From a bacterium (GTDB taxonomy: Bacteria; Patescibacteriota; Patescibacteriia; Patescibacteriales; JALTFF01), in assembly GCA_027007465.1 (NCBI GenBank), contig JALTFF010000131.1, positions 1-5,605 of the forward strand: a DNA stretch of 5,605 bases, given 5' to 3'. How positions within the stretch are numbered: position 1 is the first letter of the stretch; every line of letters starts with the position of its first letter. Made by a program: the position numbers and the translations under genes. Shown here piece by piece: positions 1-5,395 of the stretch. The notes under the pieces are model-generated. The model was not told the DNA's origin, did not search any database, and saw only the letters and a list, made by a program, of their open reading frames with translations.

Positions 1-1001
1 TCTTTTGTGATTTTTCCTTCAGCATAAAGTCTTTTTAAATCTTGATCCATTGAAGTCATTCCAATATTAGAGCTAGTTTCTATAGATGTTCTAATTTGCG
101 CTATTTTATCTTCTCGTATCATATTAGAAATAGCTGGATTATTTGTCATTATTTCTCTTGCTGCAATTCTGCCTCCTCCTTTCATTGGAAGTAAACGTTG
201 GCTAATGACAGCTGCTAATGTTGATGATAATTGCATTCTAATTTGGGTTTGTTGATAAGGCGGAAATGAATCAATAATTCTATCTATTGTTTGAGCTGCG
301 CTATAAGTGTGTAATGTTGCTAAAACAGAATGGCCAGTCTCAGCTAATGTAATGGTTGTGGCAATTGTTTTTAGATCTCGCATTTCTCCAACCATAATAA
401 TATTAGGATCCTGCCTTAAAACATGCTTTAAACCAGCATCAAAAGAAAGCATATCTATATTAAGCTGACGTTGTGTAATAATGCTTTTAATTGGTTGAAA
501 AATAAATTCTATAGGGTCTTCTAAGGTAATAATATTTTCTTTTCTTGTTTGATTAACATAATTAATCATAGCTGCTAAACTTGTAGATTTTCCACATCCA
601 GTAGGACCTGTTACTAAAATTAGTCCTTGTTTTTTGTCTAATAATTTATAGACTATTTCTGGCATTAAAATATCTTCTAAGCTAGGAATTTCTTTAGGAA
701 TAACTCTAGCTGCTAAAGATATATTGTTTGATTCAAAATATAAATTTATCCTAAATCTACAATCTTGACTTTTAAGTTCATAAGATAAATCATAATCTTT
801 TTCTCGAAAAAAACGTTCTTTTTGTTCTTTATTAAGAATTTCATTGACAAATTCTTTAATTTTTGTTTGAGTAATTGGCTCTAATTGTTGTATTTCAAAT
901 AATTCTCCATTAATACGCAGAACTGGCTTTATTCCTACAATTAAATGAATATCTGAAGCTTTTCTTTCATAAGCAAATTTAAAGAGTTTTTTTAATTCCA
1001 T
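1..1001 (-). CDS. pilT: Type IV pilus retraction ATPase PilT (3' end cut by window)
   Basis: Hexameric secretion-type ATPase that powers disassembly and retraction of type IV pili at the cytoplasmic side of the inner membrane. I translated 333 residues from the ATG at 1001; the frame stays open to the window edge, so a short C-terminal end is missing (PilT is usually about 340-370 aa). Visible motifs: N-terminal SDIHL segment (16-20), Walker A GPTGCGKST (132-140), Asp box ITLEDPIEF (about 158-166), Walker B region with IIMVGEMRD (201-209), His box around AETGHSVLATLHT (220-232), and AISNMIRED (290-298), which matches the AIRNLIRE motif typical of PilT retraction ATPases rather than PilB extension ATPases. 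No Shine-Dalgarno precedes the start and no convincing promoter lies in the 109-nt gap after rnc, so it may be read from the upstream operon. No pilus subunit genes are visible here. Family certain, PilT over a related paralogue very likely. Confidence 0.93.
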   Translation of the reverse strand, partial: MELKKLFKFAYERKASDIHLIVGIKPVLRINGELFEIQQLEPITQTKIKEFVNEILNKEQKERFFREKDYDLSYELKSQDCRFRINLYFESNNISLAARVIPKEIPSLEDILMPEIVYKLLDKKQGLILVTGPTGCGKSTSLAAMINYVNQTRKENIITLEDPIEFIFQPIKSIITQRQLNIDMLSFDAGLKHVLRQDPNIIMVGEMRDLKTIATTITLAETGHSVLATLHTYSAAQTIDRIIDSFPPYQQTQIRMQLSSTLAAVISQRLLPMKGGGRIAAREIMTNNPAISNMIREDKIAQIRTSIETSSNIGMTSMDQDLKRLYAEGKITK

Positions 1002-1110
1002 ATTAAATATTATTAGAATAGTTATAAAGCATTTTAATAAAGATATTTATAGTTTTTGTCTTAAAACTTTTAAGATTTAATTTAAAAAATATAATTTTAA
1101 AAATAATAGA
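1002..1110. other. rnc-pilT intergenic spacer
   Basis: Very AT-rich 109-nt spacer. It holds a 17-nt perfect palindrome (TCTTAAAAGTTTTAAGA on the minus strand, about 1061-1077), which is not followed by a T-tract and so does not look like an intrinsic terminator. A weak minus-strand promoter-like pair (AAGACA, 17 nt, TATTAA) is possible but only 4/6 at each box, so I do not call it. Confidence 0.4.
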
Positions 1111-1806
1111 TTACTCCCAACCTTTTTTTTCTATAGCTTTTTTAGCTGCTTTTTCTTCTGCTTCTTGCTTAGAGCTTCCTTCTGCATCTGCTATTAAATC
1201 ATTAGCAAGATAAGCTCCAATTTTAAAAACTTTAGCATGATCAGGACCTGATTCACTTATAAGTTTATAGCTTGGAGTAATTGATAATTTTTCTTGAGCC
1301 ACTTCTTGAAATCTTGATTTGGGATCAAGGTAAAGTTTATTTTTTAATATATCTTTAAAATGAATAAGAAAATATTTTTCAATAAATTTTTTAGCTTGTT
1401 CAATCCCTTGATCTAAATAAATAGCTCCAATTAACGCTTCTACAGAATTAGCTAAAATAAGACGTCTAGCCTTAACACTTTTATCTTTTTCTTCGCCTTT
1501 AGAGAGAAACAAATAATCTTCAATTTTTAAATTTTTAGCAACTAAAGTAAGCATTTTTGAGTTTACTAAACTTGCTCTCCAGTTAGTCATTGTTCCTTCT
1601 TGTTCATTAGGATATTTATGATAAAGAAATTCAGTAATTATTAATTCTAAAACAGCATCTCCTAAAAATTCCAATCTTTCATTTTGTCCTAATCTAAAAT
1701 TTGGATGTTCGTTTAAATATGATCTATGAATTAAAGATTGCGTTAATAAGTCTTTGTTTTTAAAAACAAAACCAATTTTTTTCTCAAAAATAGATAAATC
1801 TTTCAT
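1111..1806 (-). CDS. rnc: Ribonuclease III
   Basis: Double-strand-specific endoribonuclease that matures rRNA precursors and some mRNAs; acts as a dimer in the cytoplasm. The 231-aa product has the usual length and two-domain layout. The N-terminal RNase III domain carries the signature NERLEFLGD (42-50) with E43, E46 and D50 matching the E. coli metal/catalytic residues E38, E41 and D45, then E70 (E. coli E65) and E123 (E. coli E117). The residue matching E. coli D114 is N120. A C-terminal double-stranded RNA-binding domain runs from about 161 to 228 and ends with an Ala/Lys/Glu-rich helix. I chose the ATG at 1806: a TTG at 1824 would add only six residues (MFVIIK), lies almost on the predicted transcription start, and the RNase III homology begins after the ATG. 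Downstream of nusB by 68 nt. Its likely substrate, the 16S leader/trailer stem, is encoded in the same window. Confidence 0.96.
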   Translation of the reverse strand: MKDLSIFEKKIGFVFKNKDLLTQSLIHRSYLNEHPNFRLGQNERLEFLGDAVLELIITEFLYHKYPNEQEGTMTNWRASLVNSKMLTLVAKNLKIEDYLFLSKGEEKDKSVKARRLILANSVEALIGAIYLDQGIEQAKKFIEKYFLIHFKDILKNKLYLDPKSRFQEVAQEKLSITPSYKLISESGPDHAKVFKIGAYLANDLIADAEGSSKQEAEEKAAKKAIEKKGWE

Positions 1807-1833
1807 TTTTATGATAACAAACAATGAACAATA

Positions 1834-1861
1834 AATATAGCTGAGCTAATTTACTCTTCAA
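1834..1861 (-). promoter_or_regulatory. Possible rnc promoter
   Basis: On the minus strand TTGAAG (1856-1861), a 16-nt spacer and TATATT (1834-1839) resemble a sigma-70 type promoter (4/6 and 5/6 matches). Transcription would start near 1827, giving a leader of about 20 nt before the rnc ATG at 1806. This supports the ATG over the TTG at 1824. AT-rich sequence makes chance matches common. Confidence 0.4.
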
Positions 1862-1874
1862 TATTTGTTGTAAA

Positions 1875-2300
1875 TTATTTTATTTTTCCATTATTAACAT
1901 CTCTTAAAATTGCTCCTAAAACCCCATTAACAAATTTGCCGCTTGTTGCGCTTCCAAATGTTTTAGCAATTTCAATAGCTTCATTAATTGCTACTTTATT
2001 AGGCATATCTTTATTAAATACAATTTCAAATATACCTAAACGGATTACATTTCTGTCAATTATAGCTATTTGTTCTAATGGCCATTCTGAGGCATATTTA
2101 ATAATAAATCTATCAATCTGCTTTATGTTTTTTAGAACTCCATTTACTAAATATTCAATAAACCCATAATCTTTAAAATTAGGCGCAAATCTTTTGAGAT
2201 TTTCTTTAACTATATCATTAATGTCTTTTTTCTGTCCATTAAAATCCCATAAATACAAAGATTGCAATGCAATAGTTCTTGATAGATGTCTGTTTGACAT
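1875..2300 (-). CDS. nusB: Transcription antitermination factor NusB
   Basis: Small all-helical RNA-binding protein that, with ribosomal protein S10 (NusE), binds boxA in rRNA leader transcripts and helps RNA polymerase read through terminators and fold the nascent rRNA. The 141-aa product is of usual NusB length. Family features seen: N-terminal SRTIALQSLYLWD (7-19) with the conserved basic residues and Ala-Leu-Gln-x-Leu-Tyr helix; the central EWPLEQIAIIDRNVIRLGIFEI (72-93) with the typical Asp-Arg-Asn-Val-Ile-Arg core; and the C-terminal KVAINEAIEIAKTFG then GKFVNGVLGAI (102-131). Starts with ATG 31 nt after rpmF and has no Shine-Dalgarno; probably co-transcribed with rpmF. A boxA-like site is found in the 16S leader about 3.1 kb upstream, a plausible target. 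Confidence 0.96.
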   Translation of the reverse strand: MSNRHLSRTIALQSLYLWDFNGQKKDINDIVKENLKRFAPNFKDYGFIEYLVNGVLKNIKQIDRFIIKYASEWPLEQIAIIDRNVIRLGIFEIVFNKDMPNKVAINEAIEIAKTFGSATSGKFVNGVLGAILRDVNNGKIK

Positions 2301-2331
2301 AAAGATAATGATCTATTATTTTAAGATAAAT

Positions 2332-2526
2332 TTATTGACTTTTCTTTCTGACTTTTATCTTAATTACTTCTTTGCCATTATAATTTCCACAAAATGGGCA
2401 GACATGATATGGTTGAATAAGTCTTCCACATTTAGGGCATTTTATAAGTTTTATTTGTTTTAATGAATGATGCGATCTTCTTTGTTTTACAGAACTAGAA
2501 GTTTGACGTTTTTTAGGAACAGACAT
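2332..2526 (-). CDS. rpmF: 50S ribosomal protein bL32
   Basis: Structural protein of the large ribosomal subunit. The 64-aa product begins MSVPKKRQTSSS, the typical bL32 start, followed by the SHHSLKQIKLIKCPKCG core. Four cysteines, C30, C33, C43 and C46, form a CxxC-x9-CxxC zinc ribbon, so this is the zinc-binding version. The C-terminus is Lys-rich, usual for an rRNA-binding tail. ATG at 2526; the leader predicted from the promoter at 2560-2588 is about 25 nt and holds no Shine-Dalgarno near the start. First gene of the rpmF-nusB-rnc block. In many bacteria rpmF follows yceD; here it follows a tRNA. Confidence 0.97.
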   Translation of the reverse strand: MSVPKKRQTSSSVKQRRSHHSLKQIKLIKCPKCGRLIQPYHVCPFCGNYNGKEVIKIKVRKKSQ

Positions 2527-2559
2527 AAATAAAATTTTTTAATTGTTATTTACTTTCTC

Positions 2560-2588
2560 ATAATACACTATATTTATAATTTTGTAAA
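2560..2588 (-). promoter_or_regulatory. Promoter of the rpmF-nusB operon
   Basis: Minus strand TTTACA (2583-2588), exactly 17 nt, then TATTAT (2560-2565): 5/6 matches to each sigma-70 consensus box at optimal spacing. The expected start near 2553 lies about 26 nt upstream of the rpmF ATG. It separates the protein operon from the tRNAs upstream. Confidence 0.75.
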
Positions 2589-2695
2589 GCCTTTTATATA
2601 ATATTACTTTATTTTAGATTTTTTGGCATTTTTATTAAACACATTAAGCTCTTTTTTGAATAGAGTGATAAATCCTCTAAAAGCTCCTTTTTTAG
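2589..2695. other. Spacer between tRNA-Val and the rpmF promoter
   Basis: AT-rich 107-nt spacer. Minus-strand inverted pieces such as AAAAGGAGCTTTT directly after tRNA-Val could form a short hairpin, but the stem is weak and no clear T-tract follows, so no terminator is called. A minus-strand frame without stops ends at TAA near 2605 but has no start codon in a credible position. Confidence 0.4.
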
Positions 2696-2769
2696 TGGAC
2701 GATACAGGATTTGGACCTGTGACCTCTTCAATGTCGCTGAAGCGCTCTAACCAGCTGAGCTAATCGTCC
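2696..2769 (-). tRNA. tRNA-Val (GAC), with C33 and C55
   Basis: A 74-nt cloverleaf folds without gaps: acceptor GGACGAT/ATCGTCC, D arm GCTC/GAGC with a nine-nt loop containing GG, anticodon arm CTTCA/TGAAG, five-nt variable loop, T arm ACAGG/CCTGT, discriminator A. The seven-nt anticodon loop is GCGACAT, giving anticodon GAC, and A73 with A35/C36 suits valine. Two oddities: position 33 is C, where U is nearly invariant, and the T loop reads TCCAAAT, with C at 55 in place of the U that normally becomes pseudouridine. CCA is not encoded (the next bases are CTA). All stems are intact, which argues against a decayed pseudogene. Confidence 0.87.
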
Positions 2770-3026
2770 TTATGCGCAAAGTGCATCATACTAATGTATA
2801 ATAATAGTTGGACATAGCATCTACGAATGTTAATAAGCAATTTTTTTAACAATGTTAACAGGAGAAAGGGGATTAACTCAATAGGGAATTGCTTATTTAT
2901 AAAAATACATTTAAGTGATTCTTTTTGAAGTCGGAATATATTTATTAATATGGAATACAAAAATTTAATTTTGACAGAAATAAGCTGAAAGTTATTAGTA
3001 AATCATCAACTATTATATTATATATG
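2770..3026. other. 257-nt spacer between initiator tRNA and tRNA-Val
   Basis: No convincing gene. It contains an inverted repeat, AATAAGCAATT (2832-2842) and AATTGCTTATT (2887-2897), with 44 nt between the arms, inside which a second inverted pair GTTAA/TTAAC occurs. A 66-residue minus-strand frame (2760-2960) starts with TTG, runs into the tRNA-Val gene and looks accidental. No clear terminator follows the initiator tRNA and no clear promoter precedes tRNA-Val, so the three tRNAs may share one transcript. Confidence 0.5.
2832..2897. repeat. Inverted repeat with 11-bp arms
   Basis: Perfect 11-bp arms (2832-2842 and 2887-2897) enclose a 44-nt segment that itself has the palindrome-like TTAACAATGTTAA and a GTTAA/TTAAC pair. 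It could fold as a branched RNA or be a protein-binding or mobile-element relic. The function is unknown. Confidence 0.5.
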
Positions 3027-3098
3027 TTGCGGGGGTCGGATTTGAACCGACGACCTTCGGGTTATGGGCCCGACGAGCTGCCTCTGCTCTACCCCGCG
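3027..3098 (-). tRNA. Initiator tRNA-fMet (CAT), with C33
   Basis: A 72-nt cloverleaf closely matches bacterial initiator tRNA: 5' CGCGGGG with an unpaired C1 x A72, a diagnostic initiator feature, and three consecutive G-C pairs in the anticodon stem (TCGGG/CCCGA), which target it to the ribosomal P site. T arm GTCGG/CCGAC with TTCAAAT, discriminator A73. The anticodon loop is CCCATAA: anticodon CAT but C at position 33, where E. coli has U (CTCATAA). The D loop is short (seven nt, AGAGGCA). CCA is not encoded. It lies 12 nt after tRNA-Ile and is surely co-transcribed with it. Confidence 0.95.
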
Positions 3099-3110
3099 AT
3101 ATTATACAAG

Positions 3111-3184
3111 TGGGCGTGCCTGGACTTGAACCAGGGACCTCCTCATTATCAGTGAGACGCTCTAACCAGCTGAGCTACACGCCC
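3111..3184 (-). tRNA. tRNA-Ile (GAT)
   Basis: A 74-nt cloverleaf: acceptor GGGCGTG/CACGCCC, D arm GCTC/GAGC with a nine-nt GG-containing loop, anticodon stem TCTCA/TGAGG (one T-G wobble), anticodon loop CTGATAA with standard U33 and anticodon GAT, T arm CCTGG/CCAGG with TTCAAGT, discriminator A. CCA is not encoded. tRNA-Ile(GAT) is the classic 16S-23S spacer tRNA, but here it is separated from 16S by an intrinsic terminator and has its own promoter. Confidence 0.97.
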
Positions 3185-3195
3185 TCTAATATTTT

Positions 3196-3224
3196 ATAAT
3201 AATAAATTATATTAAAAATTGCAA
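3196..3224 (-). promoter_or_regulatory. Promoter of the tRNA-Ile/tRNA-fMet unit
   Basis: Minus strand TTGCAA (3219-3224), 17 nt, TATTAT (3196-3201), 11 nt upstream of the tRNA-Ile 5' end at 3184. The start site would fall just ahead of the tRNA. It lies downstream of the 16S terminator, making the tRNAs an independent unit. Confidence 0.65.
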
Positions 3225-3261
3225 ATATTTAAACATTTATTGTGTTATATACGTTATATTA

Positions 3262-3288
3262 AAAAATTGGCTTTTTTAGCCAATTTTT
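3262..3288 (-). terminator. Intrinsic terminator of the 16S unit
   Basis: On the minus strand AAAAATTGGCT, a five-A loop and AGCCAATTTTT form a perfect 11-bp stem that ends in a run of T. It directly follows the distal end of the 16S trailer arm. The hairpin is symmetrical enough to act on either strand, but no plus-strand gene is seen. Confidence 0.8.
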
Positions 3289-3290
3289 AA

Positions 3291-3322
3291 ATGATTCTGC
3301 AATTATAGATGCCAATTCTCTC
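3291..3322 (-). other. Trailer arm of the 16S processing stem
   Basis: The transcript of 3291-3322 pairs without interruption with the transcript of 5357-5388 upstream of 16S: 32 consecutive pairs including six G-U wobbles. This encloses the whole 16S and is the expected RNase III substrate for releasing pre-16S. Wobbles rather than mismatches at the differing positions suggest that selection keeps the helix. Confidence 0.85.
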
Positions 3323-3350
3323 TTAGGTTAAAAGTAGATTTTAATCTAAG
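3322..3350 (-). other. Trailer hairpin 2
   Basis: Minus strand CTTAGATTAAAA, a five-nt loop and TTTTAACCTAAG form a 12-position stem with one A x C mismatch. It lies between the processing stem arm and hairpin 1, within pre-16S sequence that is presumably removed. Confidence 0.6.
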
Positions 3351-3360
3351 AATCGACATA

Positions 3361-3393
3361 AATTTTAATTTATGAAAAACATAAATTAAAATT
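3361..3393 (-). other. Trailer hairpin 1, perfect 14-bp stem
   Basis: AATTTTAATTTATG (minus strand) pairs perfectly with CATAAATTAAAATT across a five-T loop. It starts about 14 nt after the predicted 16S 3' end. It is purely A-U except for the closing G-C pair next to the loop, so not a typical terminator; it may guide 3'-end maturation. Confidence 0.65.
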
Positions 3394-3758
3394 ATTATCT
3401 CCTTAGAAAGGAGGTGATCCATCCACAGCTTCCGCTACGGATGCCTTGTTACGACTTTACCCTTGTTGCCAATCTTGCCTTCTTCCGCAGGTCTGCGAAA
3501 TTTGGGCACTACTGACTCCCTTGGTATGACGGGCGGTGTGTACAAGACCCGAGAACGTATTCACTGTGACATGCTGATTCACAGTTACTAGCGATTCCAG
3601 CTTCATGAGGTCGAGTTGCAGACCTCAATCCGAACTGAGAGAAGTTTTGGGGATTGGCTCCATCTTGCGATTTAGCTGCCCTTTGTACTTCCCATTGTAG
3701 CACGTGTGTTGCCCAGGACGTAAGAGACATGCTGATTTGACGTCATCCCCATCTTCCT

Positions 3759-3804
3759 CCCAACCTTTTATGTCTAATAAAAATATTATCCACAAAAGGC
3801 TGGG
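3759..3804 (-). other. Extended helix 40 of 16S rRNA
   Basis: Where E. coli has a short CCAGTGATAAACTGG hairpin (near 1160-1175), the minus strand here has 46 nt with arms CCCAGCCTTTTGTG and CATAAAAGGTTGGG around an AT-rich loop. The flanking GACCGC and GAGGAAGATGG are conserved, so this is a local helix extension of about 27 nt within variable region 7/8. Confidence 0.7.
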
Positions 3805-3865
3805 CGGTCTCCTAAGACAAGTAAAACTTAGGATAAGGGTTGCGCTCGTTTCCCGAGTTAACGGT

Positions 3866-3899
<34 letters not shown>

Positions 3900-3983
3900 T
3901 CACCTCTATAGCACCCTCTAAGGCTTTTACATCTCTGTAAAATGCAGCTATAGTTTGAGCCCTGGTGAGGTTTTTCGCTTATT

Positions 3984-4042
<59 letters not shown>

Positions 4043-4513
4043 TAAGCTTGCGCTCGTACTCCCCAGGCGGGATGCTTAAGGGGTTACCTTAGGTAAACAA
4101 CACTGATAGGGTCGATTTAACTACCAATGTTTAGCATCCATCGTTTACGGCGTGGACTACCGGGGTATCTAATCCCGTTCGCTACCCACGCTTTCGTGCT
4201 TGAGCGTCAGAATCGTTCTAGTAAGCTGCCTTCGCTTTTGGTGTTCTTGCCGATATTAACACATTTAACCGTTACACCGGCAATTCCGCTTACCTCTCCC
4301 GATCTCTAGTTTGCCAGTTTTTCTTGCGGATTTGAAGTTGAGCCTCAAAATTTAACAAGAAACTTAACAAACCGCCTAGACACACTTTACGCCCAGTAAA
4401 TCCGAATAACGCTAGGGGCACTCGTATTACCGCTGCTGCTGGCACGAGTTTAGCAGCCCCTTATTCCTTCGCTAACGTCAATCTCGCACTCCGCACGAGA
4501 AAATCCGAAGCAT

Positions 4514-4621
4514 CTGTCTGCCAGAATAATAGGCAGACCTGTCTGCCAGAATAATAGGCAGACCTGTCTGCCAGAATAATAGGCAGACCTGTCTGCCAGA
4601 ATAATAGAATAATAGGCAGAC
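4514..4621. repeat. Four tandem 25-nt palindromic repeats
   Basis: Units at 4514-4538, 4539-4563 and 4564-4588 are identical; the fourth (4589-4621) has an extra eight nt from a doubled AATAATAG. Each unit holds arms GTCTGCC and GGCAGAC around a nine-nt AT-rich loop. AAATCCGAA occurs directly on both sides (4501-4509 and 4623-4631), like a target duplication or a remnant of an older repeat. The arms of neighbouring units are interchangeable, so several folds are possible. Confidence 0.9.
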
Positions 4622-4638
4622 GAAATCCGAAATCTTTA

Positions 4639-4669
4639 CCTCATTAGAAATTTTTAACTTCTAATGAGG
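4639..4669 (-). other. Perfect 11-bp hairpin inside the 16S insertion
   Basis: CCTCATTAGAA and TTCTAATGAGG pair perfectly around a nine-nt AT-rich loop. It is a discrete module next to the repeat array. Confidence 0.75.
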
Positions 4670-5230
4670 CGAGCAAATTCAAATGTTCAAAACGAAAATC
4701 ATTGTTTTGGATATTTGGACTTCGGTTATTTGATTATTGTTTCAAGATTCAAACTTCAAATTTCCTTGTGCGAAGCACAAGACTTCTTCACGAAGAAAAG
4801 CCCTTTACGCCCCGAAGGGTTTCTTCAGGCACGCGGCGTCACTTCTTCAGGCTTTCGCCCATTGAGAAATATTCTTGACTGCAGCCTCCCGTAGGAGTAT
4901 GGGCAGTGTCTCAGTCCCATTGAGGCGGATTGTGCTCTCACACCCGCTACCCGTCATTGCCTTGGTAAGCTATTATCTTACCAACAAGCTGATAGGACAT
5001 AGGCCACTCTTGAGGCAGAGCAAAGCTCCTTTAAGCAGGAATGACTTGTGTCCCCCCGCTTTTATCAAGTATTATCCCAGATTTCTCTAGGTTATTCTTG
5101 TCCTCAAGGTATGTTACCAATGTGTTACGCTCCCGTTTGCCTTGTCAATGCAAAAGCATTGGCAATCGACTTGCATGCCTTAGATACGCCGCCAGCGTTC
5201 ATTCTGAGCCAGGATCAAACTCTCAAAAAA

Positions 5231-5356
5231 TATAAAAGAATTAAATCTTTTTAAGTTCTATTAAATAATTGAACTGTTTTGTTATTTATCAAAACAACTA
5301 TTTTATAAATAAAATAGCAAAAGATTATTCTTTTAAAAAATAAATAAATTTAATTT
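5231..5356 (-). other. 16S leader between processing stem and 5' end
   Basis: AT-rich pre-16S leader, no ORF. Local hairpins in the transcript: CTATTTTA/TAAAATAG (5298-5317, perfect 8 bp), TGTTTTG/CAAAACA (5275-5296) and AGTTC/GAACT (5254-5275). Presumably removed during maturation. Confidence 0.6.
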
Positions 5357-5388
5357 AAAAGAATTGGCACCTATAATTACAAAACCAT
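5357..5388 (-). other. Leader arm of the 16S processing stem
   Basis: Partner of 3291-3322; their transcripts form 32 continuous base pairs across the 1.9-kb 16S precursor. Expected RNase III cleavage site for releasing pre-16S. Confidence 0.85.
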
Positions 5389-5395
5389 ATTTTAC

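Larger units (their letters stand above)
4482..4781 (-). other. Modular insertion in 16S helix 17 (V3)
   Basis: About 270-300 nt beyond the usual length, held on a conserved nine-pair base (TTTCTTCGT with GCGAAGGAA). In transcript order: hairpin CTTGTGC/GCACAAG (4765-4781); an AT-rich segment (about 4671-4760) whose ends AAATTTGAA and TTTGAATTT can pair; hairpin CCTCATTAGAA/TTCTAATGAGG (4639-4669); four palindromic tandem repeats (4514-4621); hairpin TCTCG/CGAGA (4482-4500). No credible ORF on the minus strand and no group I or II intron core is recognisable. Whether it stays in the ribosome, is spliced out, or is cut out leaving a split 16S cannot be told from sequence. Confidence 0.85.

Noticed and set aside
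1806..1824. TTG start at 1824 for RNase III
   Set aside because: It adds six residues outside the family homology, and the predicted promoter places transcription start next to it; ATG at 1806 is preferred.
1839..1849. TTAGCTCAGCT resembling a tRNA 5' half
   Set aside because: Only the D-arm words match; no paired acceptor, anticodon or T arm follows. It lies in the spacer of the putative rnc promoter.
1936..2463. Plus-strand ORFs at 1936-2169 and 2194-2463
   Set aside because: They lie antisense to nusB and rpmF, whose products are clearly recognisable; the plus-strand peptides have no recognisable features.
2646..2694. Two copies of an AAGCTC(C)TTTTTT word
   Set aside because: Short imperfect repeat in low-complexity AT-rich DNA; no supporting structure.
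2605..2700. Short minus-strand open frame ending in a Lys-rich tail downstream of tRNA-Val
   Set aside because: No start codon in a credible place and it runs into the tRNA; Lys-rich peptides are expected from A-rich DNA.
2760..2960. 66-residue minus-strand ORF between the tRNAs
   Set aside because: TTG start, end inside the tRNA-Val gene, and an AT-driven composition rich in Ile, Leu and Lys; probably accidental.
2589..3406. 23S rRNA or 5S rRNA
   Set aside because: No conserved 23S or 5S stretches are visible downstream of 16S; only tRNAs, spacers and rpmF are found.
4514..4621. CRISPR array
   Set aside because: The repeats are directly adjacent with no unique spacers, are palindromic, and lie inside 16S with no cas genes.
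4482..4781. Group I or group II self-splicing intron or homing endonuclease
   Set aside because: No intron core motifs or endonuclease frame could be recognised, and the segment is a chain of small hairpins in a variable helix; an Infernal search would settle it.
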